A stretch of 64,000 nucleotides of DNA from Sarcophilus harrisii (taxonomy: Eukaryota; Chordata; Mammalia; Dasyuromorphia; Dasyuridae): assembly GCF_902635505.1 (NCBI RefSeq), contig NC_045429.1, positions 35,348,257 to 35,412,256 of the forward strand, read 5' to 3'. A program made the translations under genes and the position numbers. Shown here piece after piece: positions 12,276 to 25,800 of this stretch. The notes under the pieces are model-generated. The model was given only the letters and a program-made list of their open reading frames with translations, was not told the DNA's origin and did not search any database. The stretch's first letter is position 1. The number at the start of each line of letters is the position of its first letter.

Positions 12276-13869
12276 AATTGATATTCTATTGTCAGCCTGT
12301 GCTCACCAGCTCAAGACAGTGATCCAGGAGGCAAAGAACAGATTGAGCAAATTCGTTAGGGGCCGTCCAAACTAAACCTTTTTAAAAACGAGCATGGAAA
12401 GTAGGAAGAGAAATAACACTAGACTGCATCTGAATTACCTTTAAAGAGGTATTGCCTTATTTAAGCCACACAAGAACCCAGTGAAGCCACACTTTGCTAT
12501 TATGCCCAGTGCACAGATAAGGAACCTGATGTGAAGAAATAATAAGTTCTTGATGACTCATGGGGATGTGTAGCTGACAGGATACAAGTCCAGATGCTCC
12601 CAATTCCAGACCCTACCCTATAACCACCTTGCCTTATGGCCTCAATAAGCTCCATGTTAGGGGATGGCACATCCTGTCCCTTTTCCTTGTGCTTTCCTGA
12701 CCCAGAACATTTAGGTATTGGGCATTTCATATTGAAGAGAAATGAGAAAAGTCTCCATTCATTGCCCCACATCATCTAGTGGGAACCATATTATGTGAGC
12801 TCAGAGTAGATGCAGAGGCAGCCTGCCCTCCATGTTTAACATGGTAAAGGAAACCATGGTCCAAGTTCTGGGAAGTTCCCCAGAATAAAGATCCATAAAC
12901 TATCTACATTGGACCGAAAGCCAGGGGAAACATCGACAAACCAAGCAAAAGGAATCTTGCCTGGAAGTCAGACAAGGAAAATGACTGTCCCCACTCCTGG
13001 CTTCAGATTTTGGCTCCCAAAAATGACAGTAAAGTACTTGTGTAAGGGTTGGGTTCAACTGGCTTCTGGGCCTAGGGCCTCCTTTACCTCGAGGGACTAA
13101 GAATGTCCATTATCTCACTCATTACCTGAGCAGTCTCTGAGGGGCTGGGTCTAGATTCCTTTTGTCAGGTTAGAATTTAGGGTTCTTGTTACTATGTGGA
13201 AAAGAAGTGACTTCCACCAATGATTTTCTATAATGTCGAGCTGAAGTTTCCTTGGTGTAATAATATCCTAAGGCTGGAATGCTCACTACTACTGCAGCCT
13301 ATAACAGTTCTGCAATTTATAGTCAGTCTTACAAAGATCGGTGGCTCATTGGCAGGGTATGTGATATACCTAGAGTTAGACAGCCAGGCCATGTCAGAGA
13401 TACTATTAATCTATGACTTCTCAATTCCCAAACCAATTCTGTCCACTCTACCATGATTCCAGCATGCCACCGTCAAATCAAGGAGCTCTGTGGTGTCCAT
13501 AAATCCAGAGGAGAAAACAGGAGGCAGGAAGTAGAAAATGAAGGAGTAATCAGACACCTCAGGATGGGGTATGAGAAGGGAAGGATGGATCAAAATCACC
13601 CCAAAGTCACTCAGGCAACCCTAAGAAGGAAGTAGCACAAGCACTAATACAAAGCTATTTATCTCAAAGTATTGCCCAAGATCATCCATGTCTCACACCA
13701 ACTCATGGCCATGGACATTGTGGACGTGGATTGACCACATAACACAAAGAAATATGGTTATTCTACCAGGAGGAAACTGCCAGCACGGAACTTTGAAAGA
13801 TTAGAAATAGTTTTGCTAGGTGCATAAGAATGCTCTAGGGATCAAGAATAAAGACTTGGTGTCAAGACT

Positions 13870-14100
13870 GCTCAGTGGTGCCGGAGCTAGCAATCAGGAA
13901 GACGTGTTTAAACCCAGAAAGGTTCTGCCTCAGTTTCCTCATCTATAAGAATGGACATAATTATTGTACTTATCTCCCAGGCTTGTCATGGGGATAACAT
14001 TTATAAAGAGCTTTATATCTCTCAAAACAATACAGAAAGATTATTATGATCGCCATTATTATTCTTATCATCATTATTAGCTGTCATTATCAGCTCTGTG
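13870..14100 (+). repeat. MIR/CORE-type SINE
   Basis: Contains the diagnostic stretch CTGCCTCAGTTTCCTCATCT followed by TTGTCATGGGGATAA and a simple TTATTA-rich tail. Its counterpart lies near 46085-46315. Confidence 0.7.
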
Positions 14101-14242
14101 TTGCTAAATGTAAAATTTCACAAGTACAGAGAAGCCTCTCTTCTGCTGTTATTAATCTGTAACTCATCTAGTCTATCTCAGTTGAGTTTTATATAAATTT
14201 TGAAACATGATTGCTGTCTAAGGGGCTTCTCTGCAATTACAG

Positions 14243-14438
14243 GTGACTATGTCATTAGCAGTTTTCATGGAAACCCCCATATGTCTGGTAGAAAACATTG
14301 ATGGAGAGCTGAAGTTAAACCCACATGCTCTACAAATTCTAACTTCAATCACCAAGCCAGTGATAGTGGTAGCTATTGCTGGACTGCGCCGTACTGGGAA
14401 ATCCTACTTGATGAAACGGCTGGCAGGATTGAACCCAT
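14243..14438 (+). CDS. GBP: gene A exon 2 (start codon, P-loop)
   Basis: The acceptor TTACAG precedes 14243 and the ATG is at 14249, six bases into the exon. It encodes residues 1-63, including strand beta-1 and the P-loop [11 protein letters not shown]48, K51 and S52 match human GBP1 numbering; R48 is the catalytic arginine in human GBP1. It ends in phase 1 at donor T/GTAAGT. Confidence 0.95.
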
Positions 14439-17400
14439 GTAAGTGGAGTATTTAGCTTATGAAAAACTATTTTGGCGTCATTTTTCAATAGTATTTTATT
14501 TTCCTAAATACATATATGGATAGCTTTTGCCATTCATTTCTGTAGGATTTTGAGTTCCATTTTGTCCCCTTCCTATCTTCTCCCTCCTCAAGAACAGTCT
14601 CATAGAGGTTATAGGATGTTAAACATATTGCCACATTAGTTATGTTATGAAAGACAAATCAGAACAAAAGGGAAAACCATGAGCAAAAAGGCAAACAAGC
14701 AACTAAAAGGTGTATGGTGCAAATAGGATCCTTTCATTTGCATTCAGTCCCCATAGTTGTCCCTTTGTCTGTGGTTAACATTTTTCATCTCAAGAGTGTT
14801 AGAACTGTCTTCAATCAATGCATTGCTGAGAAGAACCAAGTCCATCACAGGTCATAGCACACAGTTTTCTTACTCTACACAATCTGCCCCTGTTTGCCAT
14901 TTTACTCAGCTTTGTTCATTTAAAGTTGCCCTAGGTTGTTTCTGTGGAAATTAAAGTTTTTGTTTTTGGGGTTACTTTTGGGTATCTTATTATGCCATAG
15001 GGTGAGAGTTGTTGTGAGGTAAGTTTGAGACTTGATGAAGGGTTTTAAAATTGGTTTCTTATTCACTGTTGTTTTCTGTTGCCCAAAGAATTTGTTAAAT
15101 GCTCTCTTGTGCGATAGAAATTATTTCTAAGCGCTTGGATATGGAGTAGAAAGGGACATTCACCCTTGCCTTCAGGGAGTTGGGATACTTAAATGGGGAG
15201 AGAAGCATGTAAATAATTGTATGGAAATGGTATTCATATGAGGTACTTGGGGAAATAACTTTTTAGGAGGGAAAGAAAGGTACTTGTGTATGAAAGTGGA
15301 TTTTAGAAAAGCTTCTCACTTAATTGTAGTTTAATTGTAGTTGAGAATTGAAGAAAAAATAGGGAAACCAAAAGACAGAGAGGAAAAAGGGGGAGTTTCC
15401 AGGTAGAGAGAAGGGGCGTTGGGATGGTAAGTGTCTACTTAAAGAGTTAGATTATGTATTTTGTGAGTATTTGTGGAATGAAATTTCTAGAATAAGTGTT
15501 TTCATGATATGGTGATTCGTTTGTTTAGGATTGGAAATGTTTCATATTTTTAAAATTGGTAAGTGTCTCTCTGTTGTTGTTTCTTGCTTGTTCTCAAAAT
15601 TGCCTTTCACTTTCCTGGGGTTCTTGTTTTCTAAGTGAGTTATGGTTTTCTGTTTGCATTATGTTGGTTTGACAAGTGGTTCTCAGTTACTTGTGATTAG
15701 TCAAAGTAGCCACAGTAAAAGGGGAAATATTTCAGTATATTATAGTTCTATAGGTTTTACCAATTGGGAGTTGAGAGTATCATAGGAAATATTTTCACTT
15801 ACTCCCTGTTTTTTTTTTTTTTTTTTTTTATAACTGAAGAAACACAGTCCCAGAGAAGCATAGTGATATTTATCCAAATTTACACAGGTTGTAAACAACA
15901 GAATATTTGAACCCAGACCCTGTTACTTCCTGGTTAGGGGTTTTCTGGCAAAGATCTCTACATTGGGGTTTTTTGCTTTCTAAAAGTATTATAATTAATT
16001 AATTGGATGTTTCATGTGTGAGCGCGAGTAACATTGGCCACTTAATGTTTAGAGTTATAGATTAGGAGGGTAGGGATAATGGATTTCATTGAGGTTAAAT
16101 GGTAGTTTGCTGAGGGTTGTGTTGGGGTAAATAGTTGTGTTAGTAGTATTAATAGTTACAGGTTTATTTACTTAGGAGTTTCTACTAGGTTTGGGAATAT
16201 TTATAATATAATAGATGTTTTTATATAATACTTTCTCATATTTGTAGGAAGAAATGTTCTGGGCTTTTCCTTCTATCAATTCTGTGGGTAATAGTTAGTT
16301 ACTAGGTTTTCCTGGGTAAATTTTCTAAGTTTCTACCACTAAATTCCCTAAATAAATTTACATAGTTCTAGGAAATAATAGTAGGATGTCGGGTAGTCAT
16401 ACTAACTTGCTTTTTAGTTTCTTGGATTTTTCTGGGAATTTAGTAAAGTTTCTTGTTGTCAGAAGTTTTATGGGAGCCCTAATTGAAATTGCTTTTATTT
16501 TTAGGAAATTAGAATGTTATATTTAAATATGAAAGACTTTTCAGTCATGTGTTTCATATAGGAGCGGTATTGCTACAGCAGTATTCTTGGTGGTGGGTTC
16601 AAATGCGCAAGAGTTGTATTCTGGGCTCTTTCATAAATCTAGTAATACTGTTCAGGGGCTCTGTAGGATCACCCCTGCTTTGCTACAGGCAAAATTAAGG
16701 TAAACCTGGCAAACGAATGAGTACAGAAATTATAGAATTCAAATGACAAGGATACTTTAAAAGAATGCAAACAAAAATAACAAAATAAATACCAACAAAA
16801 CCAAAACCAATGACAGAAAATAGGGGAAAGAAAGATAAGTTTTCTTAAGGAGAAAATAATTTGGCCTATAATGGAATCAAGAAAAAGTAGGCTCTTTGTG
16901 TAGATGTTTGGTCCAGGGGCATTCTAGACAAGCCATCACAGGGAACAGAATAGTGAACATGCAGTCAGCAAGACCCAAATTCAAATGTGGACTCACAGGC
17001 TGACTTACAGTAGGATTCTAGGCAAGTCACCTTTTCCTCAATTGAAATGTAGATTTAATATTAGAAGCTCTGTGGCCAGCTTTTTTAAGGATCAAATGAG
17101 AAGTTATTTTGAAGAGCTTAGCACAGTGCCAGATATTTGATAACAGTCCGTTTCCTTTGCTTCCACCTCCCTATTAGCAGAGTTGGTACAAGGGCAGTTT
17201 TAGGGAATCATTTGCTGACTCAGAATGAAACTGAAACTGGCTCGATTCGATTCTAGGAACTCTTCTCATTTCTGGGTTGTGTGTGTGCTGAGAGGCAGGG
17301 GAGGCTGTAACTGGCCTGTGCTTCCTTCAGGGTAGAGGCTTTGACTTCCCATGTAGATCAGTTATCCCCTGTCACTTCAGGCCTTAAAAAGTTTCCTGGG

Positions 17401-20400
17401 GATGGGCTGGAGGAGGCGCCCACAGAAACTCAGTGACTTCTCCATCCTCTCACCACTGTCCTGCATCCATTGGTCCATTAGGAGCAATTGCTTCCTTGTT
17501 CTCGACTAACTCTCCCATGATGCTTTTCTCTCAGCTACTCTCTTCTCTATGCTCAGCTTTTTGCTATTGGTCTAAACACTTTACATCCTTCAGTGTGGCT
17601 GCTATTGTTAAGAAAAAGATGTTTCCATGCACACCAGAAACTCACATTGAGTTTGTTTACCAGTTTTATCATAAATCTTACACCACAAGTCTAATCTCCA
17701 AGCTATGGGTGGGCTGAATGCAAGAACTCCTCTGGCCCCAGCTGCTGATACTGGGTAATGTGGGATTGGGAAGCAGGAAGACCTGAGTGTGAAAGCTGCT
17801 TCCTGGCTGTGCCACCCTGGGCTGCTAATATATACACTCCCCCTCCAGTCTCAGTTTGCACCTATTTCAAATGGAGATAAAAGAAATACATAGTTCCATG
17901 GACTTGGCTCTTTTCAGTAAGAAGGTAATTTGAGACAATTCCAATAGACTAGTGATGCAAAGTGCCATCCACATCCAGAGAGAGAACTATGAAGACTGAC
18001 TGTTGATGAAAGCATAACATTTTCATCTTTTTCTTGCTATTGTTTGTTTGCTTCATTTATTTCCTTTCACCCATTTTCCTCTATTGATCTATCAAATATG
18101 ATGAATGTGGAAATATGTGAAAAGAACTGCACGTTTAATATATATCAGATTGCTTGCTCCCTCTGGGGAGGCTGAGAAAAGAAGAAAAATGTGAAATACA
18201 AGGCTTTGCAAAGGTGAATGTGAAAAACTATCTTTTCATGTATTTGAAAATATATGATATACCATTAAAAGTATTTTTTAAAAAATTCTGATAATAAACT
18301 TATAACAATGCAGTTCATAGGATAATTATGAAGACAGAGGACATGTATATCCTATACAAATCCTAGCTGTGTTCTCAGAGTTGGGCTACTGAAGCCTCTG
18401 GGCTTTCTCCTCCACTGGACCTTCATGTCTCACCTCTCCCTTGCAGTCTTCTCCCTGGGATCCACCGTGCAGTCTGAGACAAAGGGCATCTGGATGTGGT
18501 GCGTCCCTCACCCCAGCAAACAGGACCATGTCTTAGTTCTGCTTGACACGGAGGGCCTTGGGGATGTAGAAAAGGTAAAAACAATGACGTTCTGCTCACT
18601 CAGTTGCCCTCCCTAGCACTATGACCTAAGAATGAGTGAGCTTCCCCCCTCCCTGGGGAGCCCCACTAGCATAATCTGTTTGTAGGGTGACCCCAAGAAT
18701 GACTCGTGGATTGTTGTCCTGGCCATCCTGCTCAGCAGTACTTTTGTGTACAACAGCATGAACGCCATCGACCACCAGGCCTTGGCACAGATGCAGTATC
18801 CTTTCAGAACTTCAGAACATTCATGATCATCTTAATGCAGGTGCTCCCTCACCGGGACAAACTCTGCAGAGTTAAAGACCTGTCCTCATGAGTTACTCTG
18901 CCCCAAAATACCCATCATTGGGTGTTCAACCTTCTGGGGCTCAATGTTGCCAAGCCAGATTGGCTTATCCTTGGTTGATAGGCTGGCATGAAGCTCAGAC
19001 ATGGGGGGCCATGGTACAGATCGCCATTATAAATAAGTATTCTATTTTCACAATGAAGAGCCTCTGAAATGTCTTGATCATTGCATCATTCCCTCTGCCT
19101 TATAATTGTCAAGCTCCTTCTCTACTTTTTTCACCACATTGGTCTTCCTTTACATCCCATCCTCTCTTCTATGAAAAGATGGCCCTTCTCCTTGCCAAAG
19201 CAAACCTCTTATACCCTTGATTCCATCTCATTCTATCTTTTCTAACAAGTTATCCTTTCTCTCATTCTTCCTCTTTCACTAATCTTCAGGCCTCCCCATC
19301 TATTAGTGCTTCCTTGTCACATGAATAATCAGCCATGTTTGCACATTCTTTAAAAATCTTCCTTGGTGCTATGAAATTTCTCAAAAAGCTCCAATTCTCT
19401 CTCTTCCTTCACAGTGAAACACAGTAAGAAGCTTCTCAACCCTCTGCAGCCTGCATTCTGACCTCCTTATACAATTGAACCTCCTCTCTTCAAAGTGACC
19501 AATAATTTCTGAACTACCATAGCTAGAGGTCCTTTTTCAAACCTCATCCTTCTTCACTTGTCTGCAGTCTTTGCCATTGTGAAGCAAGCTCTTCAAGATA
19601 ACCTCACCCTCTTGACTTTCATGACACAATTTCTCCTCTTTTTTCTTCCTGCTAATCTGGATCTTCCCTCTTCTCTTGTGCTAGATGTTGTACGTTCAAG
19701 TCATGGCAACTGATCATTGTGGTCTTGTAGGTTTTTCTCCCATTTTACTTTCTAGCTTGAAAATCACATTGGTTCCAAAGGACTCAATCACCCATCATCT
19801 TTACACTGATGACATTCTCATGTCTTTATCCAGCCCCAACCACTCTGCTGAGCTCCAGTTTCTCAGTTTAATTTGTCTGTTAGACATCTCCTACTGAATG
19901 CCCTGTAGATATATCAAATTCAACATGAGCAAAACAGAATTCATTTCCTTCTCTGAGAAACCCTTCTATCTTTACAACTTCTTTTCATGTCATGAACGCA
20001 ACCATCCCCCAGGTCTTCCACCTCTCAATTGAGCTGCCATGCTCATCTCTTCAGTCCCTCTCATTATCTACATCCAAACAATTATCATGAGTTTTCTTTG
20101 CTACATTCATAAGATTTCTGCTCTGCATCCCTTCTTTCATCAGTTTTGCTACTATTCTAGTGCAGGTCCCCTTCACCTCAAAGTTAGAGAATTGCAATAG
20201 GCTACTGGTTAGTCTTATCCAAAATCTCTCATCACCCCACTTCATCCTCCGTTCCTTTAAAAATGAACTTTTCATAAAGCACAGCTTTGACAATGTTACC
20301 CCATCATCAATTTCGTAACCACCAGAAAATACTATTATCCCAGGACCAAATATCAAATTTTCTCTCTGACTTTAAAGATGTGATCAATATTTCTTTTCTT

Positions 20401-22813
20401 ACACCTTAACTTTTCATACACATTTTTTCTTCTGATACACAATCATCAAAGCACACTGGTTTTGCTGTTCTTCTCATCTGACAGTAACATCTCATTCAGT
20501 GCCTTTGTCCCTACTGTCCTACATGCCTGCAATTTCCTCCCTCTTCCCTTCCTACTTTTCCTTCTGTCGTCCAAATCTCACTCAAATCTCACTTTCAACA
20601 AAGTTTCCCAACATTCCTGCCTTCCCTCAGGGATTACCTGACCTTTACATTGAAGATTTATGTTGCTACCCACAATGATATACACACATAAATAGCCATG
20701 AATCCCAAATGTGTTCATGGTATTAATAATTGTTTATGATCATATTTCTATTATGCATAATTAGGATGTGACTGCCCTGAAAAGAGGGAACATATTCTGT
20801 TGTTCAAGTGTTCAATCATGTCCAACTATCTGTGACGCCAGATGGGGTTTTTTGGGCAGAATTACTAGCATGGATTTCCCATTTCCTTCTTCAGCAAAGG
20901 ATCAAACTGATCCAACAGGATTAAGTGGCTTGGCCAGGTATCACCTCAGAGTCTGATGCAGATTTGAACTCAGGAAGATGAACCTCCCTGATTTCCAGCC
21001 CAATGCTCTACTCCTGTTGCCATCTTTCATTTATTTTTCTGCCCAGCACTTAGAACTGTGCTTCATACTGAGTAAATGCTTAGTAAATGCTTCTTGACTG
21101 ACCGGTTCAGGATAAGAGCTTGTGTTCAGGAAATAAGATGAGACCTAATGTCTCAACACTGACTGAAGAATGCTTCAAGTTGATCAGGGACTCCACTGAA
21201 AAGCTCTTCCTTTCTGCTTTTATAACAATGTTTGAAATCTGTTAGTTGAGAAGCCCCCCAGGAGGGGGAAAGAATGTCTATAAGACTCAGTGGAGAGAAG
21301 AGAACAGAGTAAAAGGAGAAGCAGGACTGAGAAATGATGGTGCAGGGGGTGTTGCTTTTCCTTATCCATGACCTCAGATACTTAAGAGAACTGACCAAGC
21401 AAATCAAGGTCAAAATCTCACCTAATGCTGCTGGAGAAGAGGAGTCTGAAGTGTTTGTGGGCTTCTTCCCAGACTTTGTGTGGACAGTGCGGGACTTCAC
21501 CCAGGAACTGAAGGCAGATGGACGCCCCATTACCTCAGATCAGTACCTGGAAAATGCCTTGAAGCTTAGTATCAGTAAGTCAGTGTGGAATTTGCTGCCC
21601 CGAGACCTTTGTAAACGCCTGAGCAACACAGAAATCATTGATAAGTGTTTGTTTCAATCTTACCTCTTTCTGAGGTCATCAGAGACCCTCTGGCTGCTGT
21701 CTAGCAGGGATGCAGTTAAAACACAACAGAGCACTTGACAGTAGTTGCAGGCAAGCTCAGGAACTTTATTCAGGTGGGTTACATGCTACTCTAAGACGTC
21801 CTGCACTCTCTTAGTTCCTTCTCTTAGCCCACCTCCAGGTGAAAAATGATTGGGCTCTTCTGCCATTGAGCTTACATTTGGTCCATGAGGTCACAGGCAC
21901 AGCCAATCAGAAACAGAGACACTTCCCAATCCTGATACGACTTCAGAGTGTTCAGGGTCCCTGCCAGAGTGTTCGGAATTCCTGCCCAGATAGGTGATCC
22001 CGGTTTACTCACAGCCAGTCACATCTGGGTATCTCAAAGCTTACATCCTGTTTGTGCTGCCCTGATCTTCCTTTGACCCTAACAATTAGTAAAGCTAATT
22101 TCCTAGAAATCAAATTTCAACACATGTATTGCCCTGGTCAGTACAGAGGGAACTGGCACTTTTCCCCCCATCCTTTTTTTGAACTTAAATGCTTATTCCT
22201 TGGGCTTAATCTTTTGAGTCCCCGGAACAAAGGAAAAGAGGAGGCTTTTAGTTATAATGCTTATTAAGGTTTCTGTTGAGGGTCAATTAATCTCATTTTT
22301 GTAGCTTTAGAGTTTTATACTCTAGAGACCTCTCTGAAGGAGTATTCCCTGAGTTAACTGACTTTTCCCAGCTTTTATTAGCAGGTTATATTTTGTCAAT
22401 TTTTAAAATGATAATGATGCTTCCAAATGCCCTCTAATTGTTGGTGAGCATGGAATTTCAGTAAAAGGGAATGATTTGATTTTAAGGATTGTTTCCTTCA
22501 GTTCAAAGTATAACCTGAGAGACTCTTGCTCTCTACTAAAAGCATAGATCTTTTTGATGAAAAGAGAAAGGCATATACTTGAGAGGCTATGGGGTTCAAC
22601 CAAAAGAAAATGGGCATTTGGGATCAGAAGCCTTGCGTTGAAAATTTCAGCTCTGGCCTCTTACTGCACAGCTGAATTTTGGCCAATGGCTCCCAGCCTC
22701 AGTTGCCTCATCTTTAAGATTAAGACTTTTGACTCCATAATCTCTTTTTAAAGGTGCTTCAAGCTACTTCCTAACTGTGTGAGCCTGGGAGAGTCACTTA
22801 ACCCCAGTTGCCT

Positions 22814-22852
<39 letters not shown>

Positions 22853-25800
22853 AGTATACATCCATTAGGTAGTAGGCTAGTTTTTCACCTTGATAATTCC
22901 AGAAGAAGACTGGGTATATCTCTCAAACATACCTTACTTGTCCTCAAGACTTCTGCCTGACCATCACACGTTCCCAGGCATCTCTGTGATTGCTCTTGTA
23001 ACCTCTCTCCCTTTAACATGCTTCATAAAGCCTTGTATATTAAAAGGACAAATCTCTTACTGTGCCCTATCAGCATTGTAGGCTGGTAACTAACTTCCTG
23101 ATGGAATACTGGCAGGGATACTCATGCCACTGAAAATATCTTGAAATCATGTTTGACAATGAGTTCCTTCAATTCCATTTAACAAGCACTGAGTAAAGAT
23201 CTATTCTACCTGAGGGGCTATGGTAGTTGCTGAACATAAGGAATAACAATGCAATAGTTTCTCTCAAAAAGATTATATGCTAGTGGAAGAAAACATGTAA
23301 AAGATAGGTAAATAAACAAATAGAACAACTGTGGGATAATGACTAAAAAGCTGTAGGGATTCACAAGGCCCTTTCTTGGAGGTACTCTAATACCAAATGT
23401 CTGCAGAGAGCTAAGGGTTCCAGGAAGAAAAGGCCAGAAGTATCCTAGATGCATAAGAACCTTAATGAAGCAATTCCAAGGCTGAAACATGTTCCTCAGC
23501 TCTTTGTCCTAGGCATGCATGTAACATTTACCTTGATCCCTGTTTTCCTGTTTCTCAGATAAGTACCACAGATTTGAAATGGCCGACCTTTCACGACAGT
23601 GTATCAGAAAATTCTTTCCAAAACGGAATTGTTTTGTTTTTGACCGCCCAACAAAAGATAAGTCACTCTTGGCCTGTCTTCAAGATGTCCCAGATAGACA
23701 ACTGGAGCCTTTGTTCAGGAATCAGATAGACTGCTTTTGTTACTACATCTTATCCAGTGCAAAACCCAAGACCCTTAGTGGGGGTATCAAGATCAATGGA
23801 AGACGTAAGTTTCCTTAGCCCCACTGCATTCTTGATTGAAATTTGAGTTGGGTTCCTTGTCTCTTTATTCATGTGTAAATATTGTAAAATTTGCCTATTA
23901 ATCCTCCTATAAGCATGAGTTTCTTTCTTCTTGTTAATTCATTTTCCAGTATAAAAATCTCTAGAAATATGTCCTCTGAGACCATGTCTGTGTTCTCTGA
24001 TGGAGAGGAAATTTCCTTTGCTACAGGAGTAGAACAAAGCATTGTCCAAAGGGGAATCAAGTGTAGTTAGTAATTTATAAACAAGTGATTTGTATTTGTA
24101 TTTCTGACTAAATTTTACAGCACATTTTTAAAAAGATGGTTTGTGAGCACAAAGAAAAGGAATCATATGAAGCAAATTTCTTTGCAAGTCACTGTAACAG
24201 GTTTGATATGGACAGTAAGAATAGAGTCATCTTAGCATATTTAGATTTCAAGAGACTATTTAACATGGTGTCATGCTATGAAAATGAACAAAATCAAGAT
24301 ATAACATGATAATACTGTGAGGTAGATTTAGAACCTATTGAATGACCCTTAAAGGAAGTTAAATTGAAAGGAAGATTATATGGCCAAGGTTTACAGCTTT
24401 AGGCCTTTCTCTGAGTGTCAACGTTATAGAACACGCAAATGGAATGATAATCCAATGTGGAGATTGCCCGAAGATGAAAGGAACAACTAATACATTAAAT
24501 GAAATCCAATGCTGTCTGGGAAAGCTAAGTCAGTGATGCTGAATGGATAATGACTCCTTGCAAAAGAAATGCAAAGTTTTCCATTTGGCTATAAAAACCT
24601 CCTTAAGTAGAAGCTAGGAAAGACATGGATAGACAACAATTCTTGGGGAAAAGATGTGGATGATTCCATCAATTATAAGTTCACTATAATTACATAGTCT
24701 GAAATGCAAAATTTTTTTTTATTTAATAGCCTTTTATTTACAGGTTATATGTATGGATAACTTTACAGCATTAACAATTGCCAAACTTCTTGTTCCAATT
24801 TTTCACCTCTTACCCCCCCACCCCCTCCCCCAGATGGCAGGATGACCAGTAGATGTTAAATATATTAAAATATAAATTAGATACACAATAAGTATACATG
24901 ACCAAAACGTTATTTTGCTGTACAAAAAGAATCAGACTCTGAAATATTGTACAATTAGCTTGTGAAGGAAATCAAAAATGCAGGTGGGCATAAATATAGG
25001 GATTGGGAATTCAATGTAATGGTTTTTAGTCATCACCCAGAGTTCTTTCTCTGGGGGTAGCTGGTTCAGTTCATTACTGCTCCATTGGAAATGATTTGGT
25101 TGATCTCATTGCTGAGGATGGCCAGATCCATCAGAACTGGTCATCATATAGTATTGTTGTTGAAGTATATAATGATCTCCTGGTCCTACTCATTTCACTC
25201 AGCATCAGTTCGTGTAAGTCTCTCCAGGCCTTTCTGAAATCATCCTGTTGGTCATTTCTTACAGAACAATAATATTCCATAACATTCATATACCACAATT
25301 TATTCAGCCATTCTCCAACTGATGAGCATCCACTCAGTTTCCAGTTTCTACCCACTACAAAGAGGCCTGCCACAAACATTCGTGCACATAGAGGTCCCTT
25401 TCCCTTCTTTGTGATCTCTTTGGGATATAAGTCCAGTAGTAACACTGCTGGATCAAAGGGTATACACAGTTTGATAACTTTTTGAGCATAGTTCCAAATT
25501 GCTCTCCAGAATGGTTGGATTCGTTCACAACTCCACCAACATGCATCAACATCTCAGTTTTCCCTCATCCCCTCCAACAATCATTATTTTTTCCTGTCAT
25601 CTTATGAAATGCAAAATTATTCAAGAATTTATTGTTGAGAATAGGTGAAGTAATTCTTCCCCTGACATTGTGTAGCTCCATGTAGACAATAGCTGGTATT
25701 TAGTGTTCATTTCTGGCCAGAACCTTTTAGGAAACATATAGGCAAGGTCAAACATTGCCAGAGCAAGAGAACTAGAATCAGGGAAAGGATGGAAATTCCC

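Larger units (their letters stand above)
11560..14242 (+). other. gene A intron 1
   Basis: Matches 43743-46464 closely along its length. It holds a SINE head fragment near 12171-12270 and a MIR-type SINE near 13870-14100. No further exon is recognised. Confidence 0.6.

Noticed and set aside
14243-14248. Possible start at GTG, giving two extra residues at the N-terminus of gene A
   Set aside because: These six bases are 5' UTR after the acceptor. The ATG at 14249 matches the GBP start, and a GTG start is not expected here.
21571-21576. Idea that the LTR supplied the exon 5 donor of gene A
   Set aside because: Exon 5 of gene A has the same length to CIRKFFP as human GBP1, so the donor is ancestral and copy B is the one that lost six bases.
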